From the NCBI RefSeq assembly GCF_025699485.1, contig NZ_JANUXN010000012.1, positions 62,001 through 126,000 on the forward strand: a stretch of DNA of 64,000 nucleotides, given 5' to 3'. The stretch is from Thauera carbonicopians (GTDB lineage Bacteria > Pseudomonadota > Gammaproteobacteria > Burkholderiales > Rhodocyclaceae). The position numbers and the translations under genes were made by a program. How positions within the stretch are numbered: the stretch's first letter is position 1; each line of letters opens with the position of its first letter. Shown one piece after another: positions 1 through 8,763 of the stretch. The notes below the pieces were generated by a model. The model saw only the letters and a list, made by a program, of their open reading frames with translations. It was not told the DNA's origin and did not search any database.

Positions 1-396
1 AGCTACCGCCGCCGGGATGGCGGCGAACTGCCGCCGCATCTGGCGGCGCGCCTGCGGGAGAACGACGAGGCCTACGAGCGCTGGCTCTGGTACCGCTTCT
101 CCTGCGGTTTCAGCACCACGCCGGAAGGCCTGCCTTACGGGCCTTGCGGCCTGTGTGCCATTCCCGCGCTGCGGCGCGGCAAAGTGGCGGCGATCAAGAT
201 CGCCGGGCGCGAGGCGCCGACGGCACGCAAGCTGGCGAGCGTGCGCATGGTGAAGTCGGTCGTCGACCGCGTGGGCGGCGGCGCGGACGATGCGGCGGTG
301 CGGGATTTCGCCATGGCCTTGAGACCCTCCGAAGCGCACTGCGCCACCGGCTTCATGTGCTACTACCCGGAAGTGCTGCGGGTGGAGGCGAACTGA
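1..396 (+). CDS. Probable U32-type (collagenase-like) peptidase, C-terminal part
   Basis: The gene is cut by the window start; the frame is open from base 1 and gives about 131 C-terminal residues. Visible features are a cysteine-rich stretch (CGF, then PYGPCGLC), a conserved-looking KIAGREAPTARKL segment and a terminal GFMCYYPE motif. Cysteine-rich C-terminal regions of this kind occur in peptidase U32 family proteins, which include proteases and the UbiU/UbiV iron-sulfur hydroxylase partners. The cysteines could hold an Fe-S cluster, but this is inference. The stop lies one base before the next gene, so the two are probably co-transcribed. The family assignment is only moderately certain because most of the protein is missing. 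Confidence 0.5.
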   Translation, partial: SYRRRDGGELPPHLAARLRENDEAYERWLWYRFSCGFSTTPEGLPYGPCGLCAIPALRRGKVAAIKIAGREAPTARKLASVRMVKSVVDRVGGGADDAAVRDFAMALRPSEAHCATGFMCYYPEVLRVEAN

Positions 397-397
397 A

Positions 398-2590
398 ATG
401 GGCGCGTCGTTTCGTGCCGTGCCGGCCTGGGCGATTGCCGTGGCTGCCGCGGCGCTGGCGGCCGGCTGGGCAGCGGCGGGGCAGGCCATGCTCGTGGTCG
501 CGGCCGTGCTGGCGCTGCATGCGGCGTTCAGGCCGGCCGGGCGTCCGCGCGTGCTGTCGCTGGCCGCGGCGCTGGCCTGGGGATGCGTGCTGGCGCTGGG
601 CTGGCATTTCGCCGCGGACGGCTTCGCGCTGCGCTACGTCTGGCTGTACAGCAGCGCCGAGCTGCCGCTGCATCTGAAGCTGGCCAATGTGTGGGGGGGC
701 GATGAAGGCACGACGCTGCTGCTGGCGGCCTGCTGCCTGAGCCTGGCCGCGAGCGGCGTGCGCGCCGGGGCGGATGCGGGCCGCTGGTCCGTCGCCGCGG
801 CGATCGCCGCCTGGTATGCGCTGACCGCGGTCTGGCTGGCGCCGTTCGCGGCGACGCCGGCCAAATGGCTGGCGCAAGCGCCGTCGCAGGGCATGAACGC
901 CCATCTGATGAAGATCTGGATGCTGTTCCATGCGCCGCTGGTGGTGCTGGCCTATGCCTGGACGCTGTCGCTGGCGGCGCCCGCGCTGGCCGCCCTGCGC
1001 GGTGCACAGCCGGCCTGGCCCGGCCTCGCCCGCGCACGGGCGCGGCGGGCCTGGGCGGTACTGACCGCCGGCATCGGCTTCGGCATGGTGTGGGCTTTCG
1101 AGGATGCGATGTACGGCCAGGTGTGGCACTGGGACCCGGTGCAGACCGCGGCCTTCTGCCTGTGGTGCTTTCTCAGCGCCCATCTGCATGGTGTCGCCGG
1201 CTGGGCGCCCGGGCGCAAGCGCGGCTGGGCCGTGCCCTGGGCGGCCTTGCTTGCCGCGCTGATGGCGCCGCTGGCGATGGCGGTGACGCGCAATCCGATG
1301 CTCGCCAGCTCGCACCGCTACGTGGGGGCGGATTCGTGGATCGTCCATCTCGCGCTCGCCATCGTGCTGCTGCTGGCCGGGCTGGGGTGTGCGCTGGCCC
1401 GGCGCGATCGCAGAAGCGTGCCGGGGCGGCCGGCGTCGGGCATCGGGCTGTGGCTGGCGCAGCTCGGCTTCCTGGCGGCCGGCGTCGCGGCGCTGGCGCA
1501 GTTGGCTTTCGCTTTCGGTGCGGAAGCCAGGGGGATGCCGCGCCCGGACGAGTACAAGCCCTTTCTCGCCATGCTGGTCAACCTGATGCCCGGCGGCAGC
1601 GAACTGGACGCCTTGCGCCGGGCCTTCGATCAATGGGACGTGGATGGCTACGTGCTGGCCCGTCTGCTGCTGGCACCGCTGGTGGTGCTCGGCGGCGTCG
1701 GCGGCTGGTATTTTTTCCGCCGGCTGTCGAAGCGCACGAGCTGGGTGACGCTGGTGCTGGCGGCAGCGCTCGCGATGCTGGGGGCCGAGTCCGGCGGCCT
1801 GTTGACGCGTGGTTATGCAGGCATGGGCATCCTGTCGCAGAACATCGTTGCGCTGCTGCCGCTGCTCGACGCCAGCCTGGTCGCAGGGGCCTATCTGGCG
1901 GCGGGCTGCCTGGTCTGGGCCGGCGTGACGGCATGGCGCCTGGGCTGGAAAGGCGTGTCGGTGTCGGTGCCGCTGGCGGCGATCCATGCCGGCGTGGTGC
2001 TGATGCTGTGGGGCGGCATGATGGCGATCGCGCTCAACAGCTATTCGCAGCACGAGCTGGTGCCGGAGGGCGGGCTGGAAGAGGCGACCAGCGGCTGGGT
2101 GAAGGACAGGCATGGCTATACCTTCCGCCTGGCCGGAATCCGCTTCGGCGATGCCGACGACGGCGCCCGGCGTGGCGAGAACGGCATCCGCGCAGTGACG
2201 ACGGTGGAAGTGCGCGGCGCGCGCGGCGAAATCATGGACGGACAGACGCTCTATCGCGACAGCCGCAGCCTGCCCGAGCGTTACGACGGCCCGATGCGGC
2301 AGGTCTGTGAGCTGCTGGACTACCGCTATGCCCGCCACGTCACGACGCCGGGCTACCTGCTCGACCCCCTGATCGACCACGGCTGGGGCCGCAGCGTGCA
2401 GTTCTGGATCTCGCCCGCGGCGCTGCTGGAAGCGGCTGCTGCAAATGGCGAGCCGCCGGTCGTGGTCGCCGTGGTGAAGGTCTTCCCGTTCGTGTCGCTG
2501 CTGTGGACGGGCCTGGTGCTGGCGGCGCTGGGCGGTGCCTGGCTGGCCCTGCTGCCGCAGCGTGAGGCGAGGGCGGCACGGGCTGGCTGA
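398..2590 (+). CDS. Divergent CcmF/CcsA-family cytochrome c haem lyase
   Basis: This is a 730-residue polytopic membrane protein, mostly Leu/Ala/Trp-rich helices. It has a WGGDEGT loop near residue 100, like the WGGHEG loop of CcmF, and a tryptophan-rich WHWDPVQT segment near residue 243 matching the WWD haem-handling region of the CcmF/CcmC/CcsA superfamily. A soluble-looking segment follows at about residues 550-690 before a last membrane helix. The known family role is presenting haem to apocytochrome c CXXCH sites at the periplasmic face. It starts one base after the preceding stop, so translation is probably coupled. The rest of a ccm operon is not visible, and the WWD motif is degenerate (WHWD). 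It may be a specialised lyase serving one cytochrome; that is inference. Confidence 0.7.
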   Translation: MGASFRAVPAWAIAVAAAALAAGWAAAGQAMLVVAAVLALHAAFRPAGRPRVLSLAAALAWGCVLALGWHFAADGFALRYVWLYSSAELPLHLKLANVWGGDEGTTLLLAACCLSLAASGVRAGADAGRWSVAAAIAAWYALTAVWLAPFAATPAKWLAQAPSQGMNAHLMKIWMLFHAPLVVLAYAWTLSLAAPALAALRGAQPAWPGLARARARRAWAVLTAGIGFGMVWAFEDAMYGQVWHWDPVQTAAFCLWCFLSAHLHGVAGWAPGRKRGWAVPWAALLAALMAPLAMAVTRNPMLASSHRYVGADSWIVHLALAIVLLLAGLGCALARRDRRSVPGRPASGIGLWLAQLGFLAAGVAALAQLAFAFGAEARGMPRPDEYKPFLAMLVNLMPGGSELDALRRAFDQWDVDGYVLARLLLAPLVVLGGVGGWYFFRRLSKRTSWVTLVLAAALAMLGAESGGLLTRGYAGMGILSQNIVALLPLLDASLVAGAYLAAGCLVWAGVTAWRLGWKGVSVSVPLAAIHAGVVLMLWGGMMAIALNSYSQHELVPEGGLEEATSGWVKDRHGYTFRLAGIRFGDADDGARRGENGIRAVTTVEVRGARGEIMDGQTLYRDSRSLPERYDGPMRQVCELLDYRYARHVTTPGYLLDPLIDHGWGRSVQFWISPAALLEAAAANGEPPVVVAVVKVFPFVSLLWTGLVLAALGGAWLALLPQREARAARAG

Positions 2591-2655
2591 CCCGGATCCC
2601 CGACCCGGATCCTTTTCCGCACCGTGCCCAGGTGCGCTCTGCAGTGGGAGCAAAT

Positions 2656-2686
2656 CCCGGCGCAGGGCCGCGCCCGGGCATTTTTT
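2656..2686 (+). terminator. Rho-independent terminator after the haem lyase gene
   Basis: An inverted repeat (CCCGGCGC at 2656-2663 and GCGCCCGGG at 2670-2678, with one bulged base) is followed by six T at 2681-2686. It lies downstream of the plus-strand haem lyase gene. Its T run overlaps the stop codon of the convergent gene on the other strand. Confidence 0.6.
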
Positions 2687-4208
2687 ACTTCGCCGTCGGC
2701 ATGGCGAATTCAGCGCCCTTGCCGATGCTCTCCGGCCAGCGCTGCATGATGGACTTCTGCTTGGTGTAGAAGCGCACGCCTTCTTCCCCATAGGCATGCA
2801 TGTCGCCGAACAGGCTCTTCTTCCAGCCGCCGAAACCGTGCCAGGCCATCGGCACCGGAATCGGCACGTTGATGCCCACCATGCCGACCTCGATGCGCCG
2901 CGCGAACTCGCGCGCCACATGGCCGTCGCGGGTGAAGCAGGCGACACCGTTGCCGAACTCGTGCTCATTGATCAGATTCACCGCCGCGGCGAAATCGGGC
3001 ACCCGCACGCACGACAGCACCGGGCCGAAGATTTCTTCCCGATAGATGCTCATGTCGGTGCCGACGTGATCGAACAGCGTGCCGCCGAGCCAGAATCCCT
3101 GTTCGCAGCCTTCGCCGGCAGCCGAGCCGTGGAAGCCGCGGCCATCGACGAGCAACCGGGCGCCGGCAGCGACGCCCTGCTCGATGTAGCCGGTGATGCG
3201 CGCGTGCGCGGCAGGCGTCACGATGGGGCCCATCTCGGCCGCCGGATTGCTGCCGTCGAGCACTTTCAAGGCCTTCGTGCGCTCCACCAGCTTCGGCACG
3301 ATCCTGTCCGCCACGTCGCCCACCAGCACCGCCACCGAAATCGCCATGCAGCGCTCGCCGGCCGAACCGTAGCCTGCGCCGATCAGGGCATCGACGGCCT
3401 GGTCGATGTCGGCATCCGGCATCACCACCATGTGGTTCTTGGCGCCGCCGAGCGCCTGCACGCGCTTGCCGTGCCGTGCGCCGGTCTCGTAGATGTAGTT
3501 GGCGATGGGCGTGGAGCCGACGAAGGAGAGGGCCTTCACGTCCGGATGCTCCAGCAGCGCATCGACGGCTTCCTTGTCGCCCTGCACCACGTTGAACACG
3601 CCGTCGGGCAGGCCGGCCTCCTTCAGCAGATCGGCGATGAACAGGCTGGGGCTGGGGTCGATGGGGCTGGGCTTGAGCACGAAGCAGTTGCCGGCCGCGA
3701 GAGCCACCGGGAACATCCACATCGGCACCATCACCGGGAAGTTGAACGGCGTGACGCCGGCGACCACACCCAGCGGCTGGCGCATCGTCCAGTTGTCCAT
3801 GCCGGTGCTGACCTGGTCGGTGAAATCGCCCTTCAGCAACTGCGGAATGCCGCAGGCGAACTCGACGATGTCGATGCCGCGGGCGACTTCCCCCTGGGCG
3901 TCGGTGAAGACCTTGCCATGCTCGGCGGTGATGAGCGCGGCCAGTTCGTCCTTGTGCCGGTTCAGCAACTCGAGGAAGCGGAACATCACGCGCGCGCGCC
4001 GGATCGGCGGCGTGTCCGCCCAGGCGGGAAAGGCCGCACGGGCAGCGGCCACCGCGGCCGCCACGTCCTCCCGGCTGCCGAGCCGTACCTGGCGGCTGAC
4101 CGCGCCGGTGGCGGGGTTGTAGACGGGCTGCGTGCGGGTGCCGCTGCCGGCCGTGCGGGTGCCGCCGATGTACTGGGCGATCTCGGTATTGCTGCTGCTC
4201 TGCGTCAT
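2685..4208 (-). CDS. mmsA: CoA-acylating methylmalonate-semialdehyde dehydrogenase
   Basis: This is a 507-residue aldehyde dehydrogenase superfamily protein. The family known as MmsA/IolA oxidises (methyl)malonate semialdehyde to propionyl-CoA or acetyl-CoA with NAD+ and CoA, with loss of CO2. The catalytic Cys287 sits in GSAGERCMA; the [14 protein letters not shown] cofactor-pocket segment and the GHVAREF and WKKSLFGD blocks are all present, and length is normal. The start at 4208 was chosen because AAGGAG lies about 8 bases upstream; a longer in-frame extension lacks such a site. It is last in a four-gene minus-strand operon after an acyl-CoA dehydrogenase, which suits a valine, propionate or related short-chain acyl-CoA pathway. 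Confidence 0.9.
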   Translation of the reverse strand: MTQSSSNTEIAQYIGGTRTAGSGTRTQPVYNPATGAVSRQVRLGSREDVAAAVAAARAAFPAWADTPPIRRARVMFRFLELLNRHKDELAALITAEHGKVFTDAQGEVARGIDIVEFACGIPQLLKGDFTDQVSTGMDNWTMRQPLGVVAGVTPFNFPVMVPMWMFPVALAAGNCFVLKPSPIDPSPSLFIADLLKEAGLPDGVFNVVQGDKEAVDALLEHPDVKALSFVGSTPIANYIYETGARHGKRVQALGGAKNHMVVMPDADIDQAVDALIGAGYGSAGERCMAISVAVLVGDVADRIVPKLVERTKALKVLDGSNPAAEMGPIVTPAAHARITGYIEQGVAAGARLLVDGRGFHGSAAGEGCEQGFWLGGTLFDHVGTDMSIYREEIFGPVLSCVRVPDFAAAVNLINEHEFGNGVACFTRDGHVAREFARRIEVGMVGINVPIPVPMAWHGFGGWKKSLFGDMHAYGEEGVRFYTKQKSIMQRWPESIGKGAEFAMPTAK

Positions 4209-4278
4209 GGTGGAACTCCTTGTGGGTCGCGAATGGGTTTTCCGGGTTGACATGCCCGCAACGGGGGCTGAATGCCGT

Positions 4279-6072
4279 TCAGTAGTGCTCGGGTGCCAGG
4301 GCCATCGTGCTGTTCCCCCCGTCGATGGCGGCATCGCGGAGCGAAGGCACTCGGGTGAGCACGTGATCGGCGTAAAAATGTGCCGTGACGGTCTTTGCAT
4401 GCAGGAACACCGGATCGCCCTGGCAGCGCCTCAGCATTTCCTCCGCGCGCAGCAGCGCACGGGCCATCTGCCAGCCGGCAACCGTGATGCCGGCCAGCAT
4501 CAGGTATGGCACCGAGCCGGCATGGACTTCGTTCGGCCGTTGCCCGGCGTGCTCGACCACGAAGCCGATCACCTGCTCGAAAGCCTCCCGCGCCACACGC
4601 AGGCGCTTGTGCATGGCCCGCGCCGCGGCACTGTCCAGGGCGGCGAGCTCGGCTTCGGTGGCGGCAATCTGCGCGGCGACGGCGCGTGCCGTGCGTCCGC
4701 CGTCGCGCACCGTCTTGCGCCCCACCAGGTCGTTGGCCTGGATCGCGGTCGTGCCTTCGTAGATGGGCAGGATCCTGGCGTCGCGGTAATGCTGTGCTGC
4801 GCCGGTCTCCTCGATGAAGCCCATGCCGCCATGCACCTGCACGCCGAGCGAGGCGACTTCGAGGCTCATTTCGGTGCTGTAGCCCTTGACCAGCGGCACC
4901 AGGAATTCGTGGAAGGTGGCATTTTCCCTGCGCGTGGCGGCATCGGGATGGTGGTGTGCCGCGTCGTATGCGGCGGCCGCCACGGTAGCCATGGCCCGGC
5001 AGGCCTGCGTGTTGGCACGCATGGTCATGAGCATGCGGCGCACGTCGGGATGCTGGATGATCGATGCGCTGCCCGGCGTGGAGCCGTCCACGGGACGGCT
5101 TTGCACCCGTTCCTTCGCGTAGGCCGCGGCCTGCTGATAGGCTCGTTCGGCAATGGCGATGCCTTGCACGCCGACCGCGTATCTCGCCGCGTTCATCATG
5201 ATGAACATGTATTCGAGGCCGCGATTCTCCTTGCCCACCAGATGGCCCACCGCGCCCCCCTCGTCGCCGAACTGCAGCACGGCCGTCGGCGACGCCTTGA
5301 TGCCGAGCTTGTGCTCGATGGAAACGCAATGCACGTCGTTGCGTGCTCCTGGCTTGCCGGCCTGATCGACCAGGAACTTGGGCACCACGAACAGGCTGAT
5401 GCCCTTGATGCCTGCAGGCGCGCCGGGCACGCGGGCCAGTACCAGGTGGACGATGTTGTCCGCCATGTCGTGCTCGCCGTAGGTGATGAAGATCTTGGTG
5501 CCGAAGAGCCTGTAGCTGCCATCGGCCTGCGGCTCGGCCCGCGTGCGCACGAGCGAAAGGTCCGAGCCGGCCTGAGGCTCGGTGAGATTCATCGTCCCGG
5601 TCCATTCGCCCGTCACCAGCTTGTCGAGATAGGTTGCCTTGAGCCCGTCGCTGCCTGCCGTCAGCAGCGCTTCGATCGCGCCATCGGTCAGCAGCGGGCA
5701 GAGCGCGAAGCTCAGGTTGGCGCTGTTGAACATTTCGGCGCAGGCCGCGCCGATGATCTTGGGCAGGCCTTGCCCGCCGAACTCCGATGGGTGCTGCAGG
5801 CCCTGCCAGCCACCTTCGACGAACTGGCGGTAGGCGCTCCTGAAACCGGGCGCCGTCCTTACCTGTCCGGATTCCCAGGTCGAGGGCTCCCTGTCGCCCA
5901 TGACGTTGAGCGGAGCCACCACTCCCTGGCTGAACCTGGCGCACTCTTCCAGCACGGTCGCCGCGGTGTCCGGCCCCGCTTCCTCGAAGCCCGGCCACTG
6001 CGCGGTCTGCGCCAGCCCGGCAAGCTCCTGCATGCAGAACAGCATGTCGTCGATCGGCGCTTGGTAGCTCAT
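4279..6072 (-). CDS. Acyl-CoA dehydrogenase, DmdC/long-type family
   Basis: A 597-residue FAD-dependent acyl-CoA dehydrogenase with the extra C-terminal domain of the roughly 600-residue group, which contains the 3-methylmercaptopropionyl-CoA dehydrogenase DmdC. Visible motifs are the [13 protein letters not shown] flavin/substrate segment, FITYGEHDM, and the [20 protein letters not shown] block with [12 protein letters not shown] near the active site. The start at 6072 is preceded by AGGAGAG. It sits between a crotonase gene and mmsA in the same operon, so it should oxidise the CoA ester made by the ligase three genes upstream. The substrate cannot be read from sequence; DmdC-like activity is one option, a branched or medium-chain acyl-CoA another. 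Confidence 0.85.
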   Translation of the reverse strand: MSYQAPIDDMLFCMQELAGLAQTAQWPGFEEAGPDTAATVLEECARFSQGVVAPLNVMGDREPSTWESGQVRTAPGFRSAYRQFVEGGWQGLQHPSEFGGQGLPKIIGAACAEMFNSANLSFALCPLLTDGAIEALLTAGSDGLKATYLDKLVTGEWTGTMNLTEPQAGSDLSLVRTRAEPQADGSYRLFGTKIFITYGEHDMADNIVHLVLARVPGAPAGIKGISLFVVPKFLVDQAGKPGARNDVHCVSIEHKLGIKASPTAVLQFGDEGGAVGHLVGKENRGLEYMFIMMNAARYAVGVQGIAIAERAYQQAAAYAKERVQSRPVDGSTPGSASIIQHPDVRRMLMTMRANTQACRAMATVAAAAYDAAHHHPDAATRRENATFHEFLVPLVKGYSTEMSLEVASLGVQVHGGMGFIEETGAAQHYRDARILPIYEGTTAIQANDLVGRKTVRDGGRTARAVAAQIAATEAELAALDSAAARAMHKRLRVAREAFEQVIGFVVEHAGQRPNEVHAGSVPYLMLAGITVAGWQMARALLRAEEMLRRCQGDPVFLHAKTVTAHFYADHVLTRVPSLRDAAIDGGNSTMALAPEHY

Positions 6073-6118
6073 GTTTTTCTCTCCTGTATATGCATCTACA
6101 GCCACACGCCGGCGGCGG

Positions 6119-6913
6119 TCAGCTGTTCGGCTGGACCTTGTAGGCTTTCTTGTTCACGAATTCGCCCAGGCGCGACTGGACGTCGCGCCCGGTCTGCACC
6201 ACTGCGGCCATCAGGCCCTCGGCGAACAGACCTTCGGTCGCGGCCATGTCGGAGATGCGGTCGATGGAGGTGACGATGGCGTAGTTCGAGAGCACGGCGT
6301 TGCCCGCGATCCTGCGTGCCAGTTCCAGGCCGAGGTCGTAGGCCGACCGGGGATTGGCTTCGGTGTTGCAGACGTAGTGGGCGAGGCCCAGGCGTTCGCC
6401 TTCCACGGCATCGAGCACTCGTCCGGTCAGCATCAGCTCCACCATCCGGCTGGGCGAGATGATCTTCGCCGTGCGGACCGTCGCGCCGCCGCCGGTGAAG
6501 ATGCCGCGCGTGCCTTCGGGCAGGGCGAAGAAGGTGCTCTTGTCGGCGACGCGCACATGGGCCGCGCTGGCAAGCTCCAGACCGCCGCCGACCACTGCGC
6601 CCTGCAGGCAGGCGATGACCGGAATGCCGCCGTGCTGGATCTTGTCGAAAGCACGGTGCCAGCCCTGGCACACACGCAGGAAATCGACTGCGGTGCGCTC
6701 CTTGTCGTGGTGTTCCCTGAGATCCAGGCCGGCGCAGAAGTGATCCCCCTCAGCCGTCATCAGGATGGCGCGGATGTGGCGGGGCACGTTGGAAAAGTAG
6801 GCATCGATCTCGGCGATCGCACATTCGTCCAGCGCATTGCGTTTATGCGCCTTGTTCAGGGTGACGATGCCGATGTTGTCCAGCTCGGAAATCTTCAGGA
6901 AGGTTTCGGACAT
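6119..6913 (-). CDS. Enoyl-CoA hydratase/isomerase (crotonase) family protein
   Basis: A 264-residue crotonase-fold protein. The oxyanion-hole region reads FCAGLDLREH and GAVVGGGLELASAAH, and both glutamates used by hydratases are kept: one in GGGLELA, the other in ALPEGTRG. That favours hydration of an enoyl-CoA over pure isomerisation. The start at 6913 is preceded by GAGGAGAA. It is second in the minus-strand operon, after the acyl-CoA ligase and before the acyl-CoA dehydrogenase, so it should hydrate that enzyme's product. A DmdD-like methylthioacryloyl-CoA hydratase role is possible given the neighbours but is not proved. Confidence 0.85.
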   Translation of the reverse strand: MSETFLKISELDNIGIVTLNKAHKRNALDECAIAEIDAYFSNVPRHIRAILMTAEGDHFCAGLDLREHHDKERTAVDFLRVCQGWHRAFDKIQHGGIPVIACLQGAVVGGGLELASAAHVRVADKSTFFALPEGTRGIFTGGGATVRTAKIISPSRMVELMLTGRVLDAVEGERLGLAHYVCNTEANPRSAYDLGLELARRIAGNAVLSNYAIVTSIDRISDMAATEGLFAEGLMAAVVQTGRDVQSRLGEFVNKKAYKVQPNS

Positions 6914-6954
6914 GAATGTTCTCCTCTCTAGGGGTTGCGGCGTGGGTGCTTGAA

Positions 6955-8565
6955 CTATTGATCCCGGGTAGCGCGCATGACGAGCGCGCGAAGCGCGGCT
7001 TTCTGGATCTTTCCCGTCGCGGTCATCGGCATGTGCTCGATGAACACGACCTTGTCGGGAATCGACCACTTCGCCATGCGCCCCTGGTAACGGGCGAGAA
7101 TCCGCTCGGCGGATGGGCGGGTATCGGGCTTGGGGACGATGAAGAGCACCGGACGCTCGCCCCATTGCTCGTTCGCTTCGGCGACGCACGCGGCCAGTTC
7201 GACGCCGGGCTCTTCCATGGCGATGTTTTCGATCTCGATCGACGAAATCCACTCGCCGCCGGATTTGATGACGTCCTTGCTGCGATCCGTGATGCGCAGA
7301 TAGCCCTCCGCGTCGATGCTGCCGACATCGCCGGTGCGGAACCAGCCGTCCTCGGTGGCGGGTTCCGCCTTGCCGTAGTAGCGTGAGACGACCCAGTTGC
7401 CCTGCACCATGAGATGCCCCGTGGCCATGCCGTCGTGCGGCAGCCGCCTGCCGTCGTCGTCGATCAGTTTGAAGCGGGCTCCGAACAATGGACGTCCCTG
7501 CGATGCCAGCACTTGCAGCACATCATCGGCGGGCATCCCTGCATGCCTGGGCAGCAGTTGGCAGACGGTGCCCAGCGGGGATACTTCCGTCATGCCCCAG
7601 GCGTGGCGGACAGTGACATTGCGCGTGCCGAAGGCGGCGATCATGTGCGGCGGGCAGGCGGCACCGCCGATGACGATGCGCTGCAGCGTGCTGAATGCCA
7701 GGCCCTGGCTTTCGACGTGATCCAGCACGCCTTTCCATACCGTGGGCACGCCGGCCGACAAGGTCACGCCTGCCTGCTCGCACAAGGCGTAGATCCGCTC
7801 GCCCTGCATGTTCGAACCCGGCAGCACGATCCTGGCACCCGACATCAGCGCGGAGTACGGCAGGCCCCAGGCGTTGACGTGGAACATCGGCACCAGCGGC
7901 ATGACCGCGTCGCTGCCCGCAATCGCCAGCGCGTTCGGATGGCAGGACGCATAGGCATGCAGCAGGGTCGAGCGGTGCGAATACAGCACGCCTTTCGGCG
8001 CGCCGGTGGTGCCGGAGGTGTAGCAGAGACCGCAGGCCGTGTTCTCGTCGAAGGCCGGCCAGTCGAAATTCCGGCTGTCAGCGCCCAGCCAGTCGGCGTA
8101 GATCGCTCCCTCTGCGTGCCCGCCGGCGCTTTCGTCGAGCAGCACCCAATGCTCCACTGACGGGCACCGTTCCCGCAGGTACTCGATGAGCTCGGCGAAA
8201 TGCACGTCGTAGAACACCGCCGCGTCCCGAGCATCGTTGATGATGAATTCGATCTGTTCGTGGGTCAGGCGCGGATTGACCGTATGGCAGATGGCGCCGA
8301 TGCCCGCAGTGGCATAGTAGATTTCCAGATGGCGGTAGGTATTCCATGCCAAAGTCGCCACGCGAGCTCCTGGGGCCACGCCACGGCGTGCCAAACCGAC
8401 GGCCAGTTCCTTGACCCTGCGAGCGAACTCCCGATAGGAGTAGCGGTGCAGGCTGCCGTCATCGAGGGCGGTCACGATCTGCTGATCTGCGCTCGTTTCA
8501 AGGGCATGTTCGAGGATCGAACTGATGAGCAAGGGCATGCACATCATGTTTCCGGGCTGCTCCAT
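6955..8565 (-). CDS. AMP-forming acyl-CoA ligase (fatty-acid/DmdB-like)
   Basis: A 536-residue ANL-superfamily adenylate-forming enzyme. It carries the phosphate loop YTSGTTGAPKGVLYSH, the GMTEVSPLG A5 motif, the DGWFRTGDVG A7 motif, the DRSKDVIKSGGEWIS hinge and the C-terminal lysine in TATGKIQK. The enzyme activates a carboxylic acid as acyl-AMP and transfers it to CoA, starting the pathway encoded by the operon. The start at 8565 has AGGAGA upstream. It is the first gene of the operon and faces a divergent AraC-family regulator across 198 bases. Long/medium-chain ligases and methylmercaptopropionate-CoA ligase (DmdB) are close relatives and cannot be separated here. Confidence 0.88.
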   Translation of the reverse strand: MEQPGNMMCMPLLISSILEHALETSADQQIVTALDDGSLHRYSYREFARRVKELAVGLARRGVAPGARVATLAWNTYRHLEIYYATAGIGAICHTVNPRLTHEQIEFIINDARDAAVFYDVHFAELIEYLRERCPSVEHWVLLDESAGGHAEGAIYADWLGADSRNFDWPAFDENTACGLCYTSGTTGAPKGVLYSHRSTLLHAYASCHPNALAIAGSDAVMPLVPMFHVNAWGLPYSALMSGARIVLPGSNMQGERIYALCEQAGVTLSAGVPTVWKGVLDHVESQGLAFSTLQRIVIGGAACPPHMIAAFGTRNVTVRHAWGMTEVSPLGTVCQLLPRHAGMPADDVLQVLASQGRPLFGARFKLIDDDGRRLPHDGMATGHLMVQGNWVVSRYYGKAEPATEDGWFRTGDVGSIDAEGYLRITDRSKDVIKSGGEWISSIEIENIAMEEPGVELAACVAEANEQWGERPVLFIVPKPDTRPSAERILARYQGRMAKWSIPDKVVFIEHMPMTATGKIQKAALRALVMRATRDQ

Positions 8566-8763
8566 TTCGCTGTCTCCTGGTTTTTGTGCGCCCAGAGTAA
8601 ACAGCCCGAACGGGCATCCCAATTGCCGACGGCGACAATGAATATGCAAAAACTGACAATCGCCTGAATGCCGAAAGCCGCTTCGATACACTGCTCGAAA
8701 GGCTGTGACATGGGGTCGTCGGCCCTGGGAAACGAGCATCACGCAGGTCGAATCGGAGCATCA
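8566..8763. promoter_or_regulatory. Divergent control region between the ligase operon and the AraC-type regulator
   Basis: This 198-base gap separates divergent genes. It holds a 12-base palindrome (GCCCG-AA-CGGGC, 8604-8615) and a near-palindrome (ATTGCCG, 4-base spacer, CGACAAT at 8622-8639, one mismatch). These are candidate operator sites for the AraC-family protein; no clear -35/-10 pair was identified. Confidence 0.35.

Noticed and set aside
353-2968. Long minus-strand open frame opposite the haem lyase gene
   Set aside because: It is Arg/His/Gln-rich with no domain, and the opposite strand encodes a clear membrane protein. High GC keeps antisense frames open.
4132-6273. Long plus-strand frame across the acyl-CoA dehydrogenase gene
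   Set aside because: Composition is typical of an antisense shadow, while the minus strand has complete family motifs and a ribosome-binding site.
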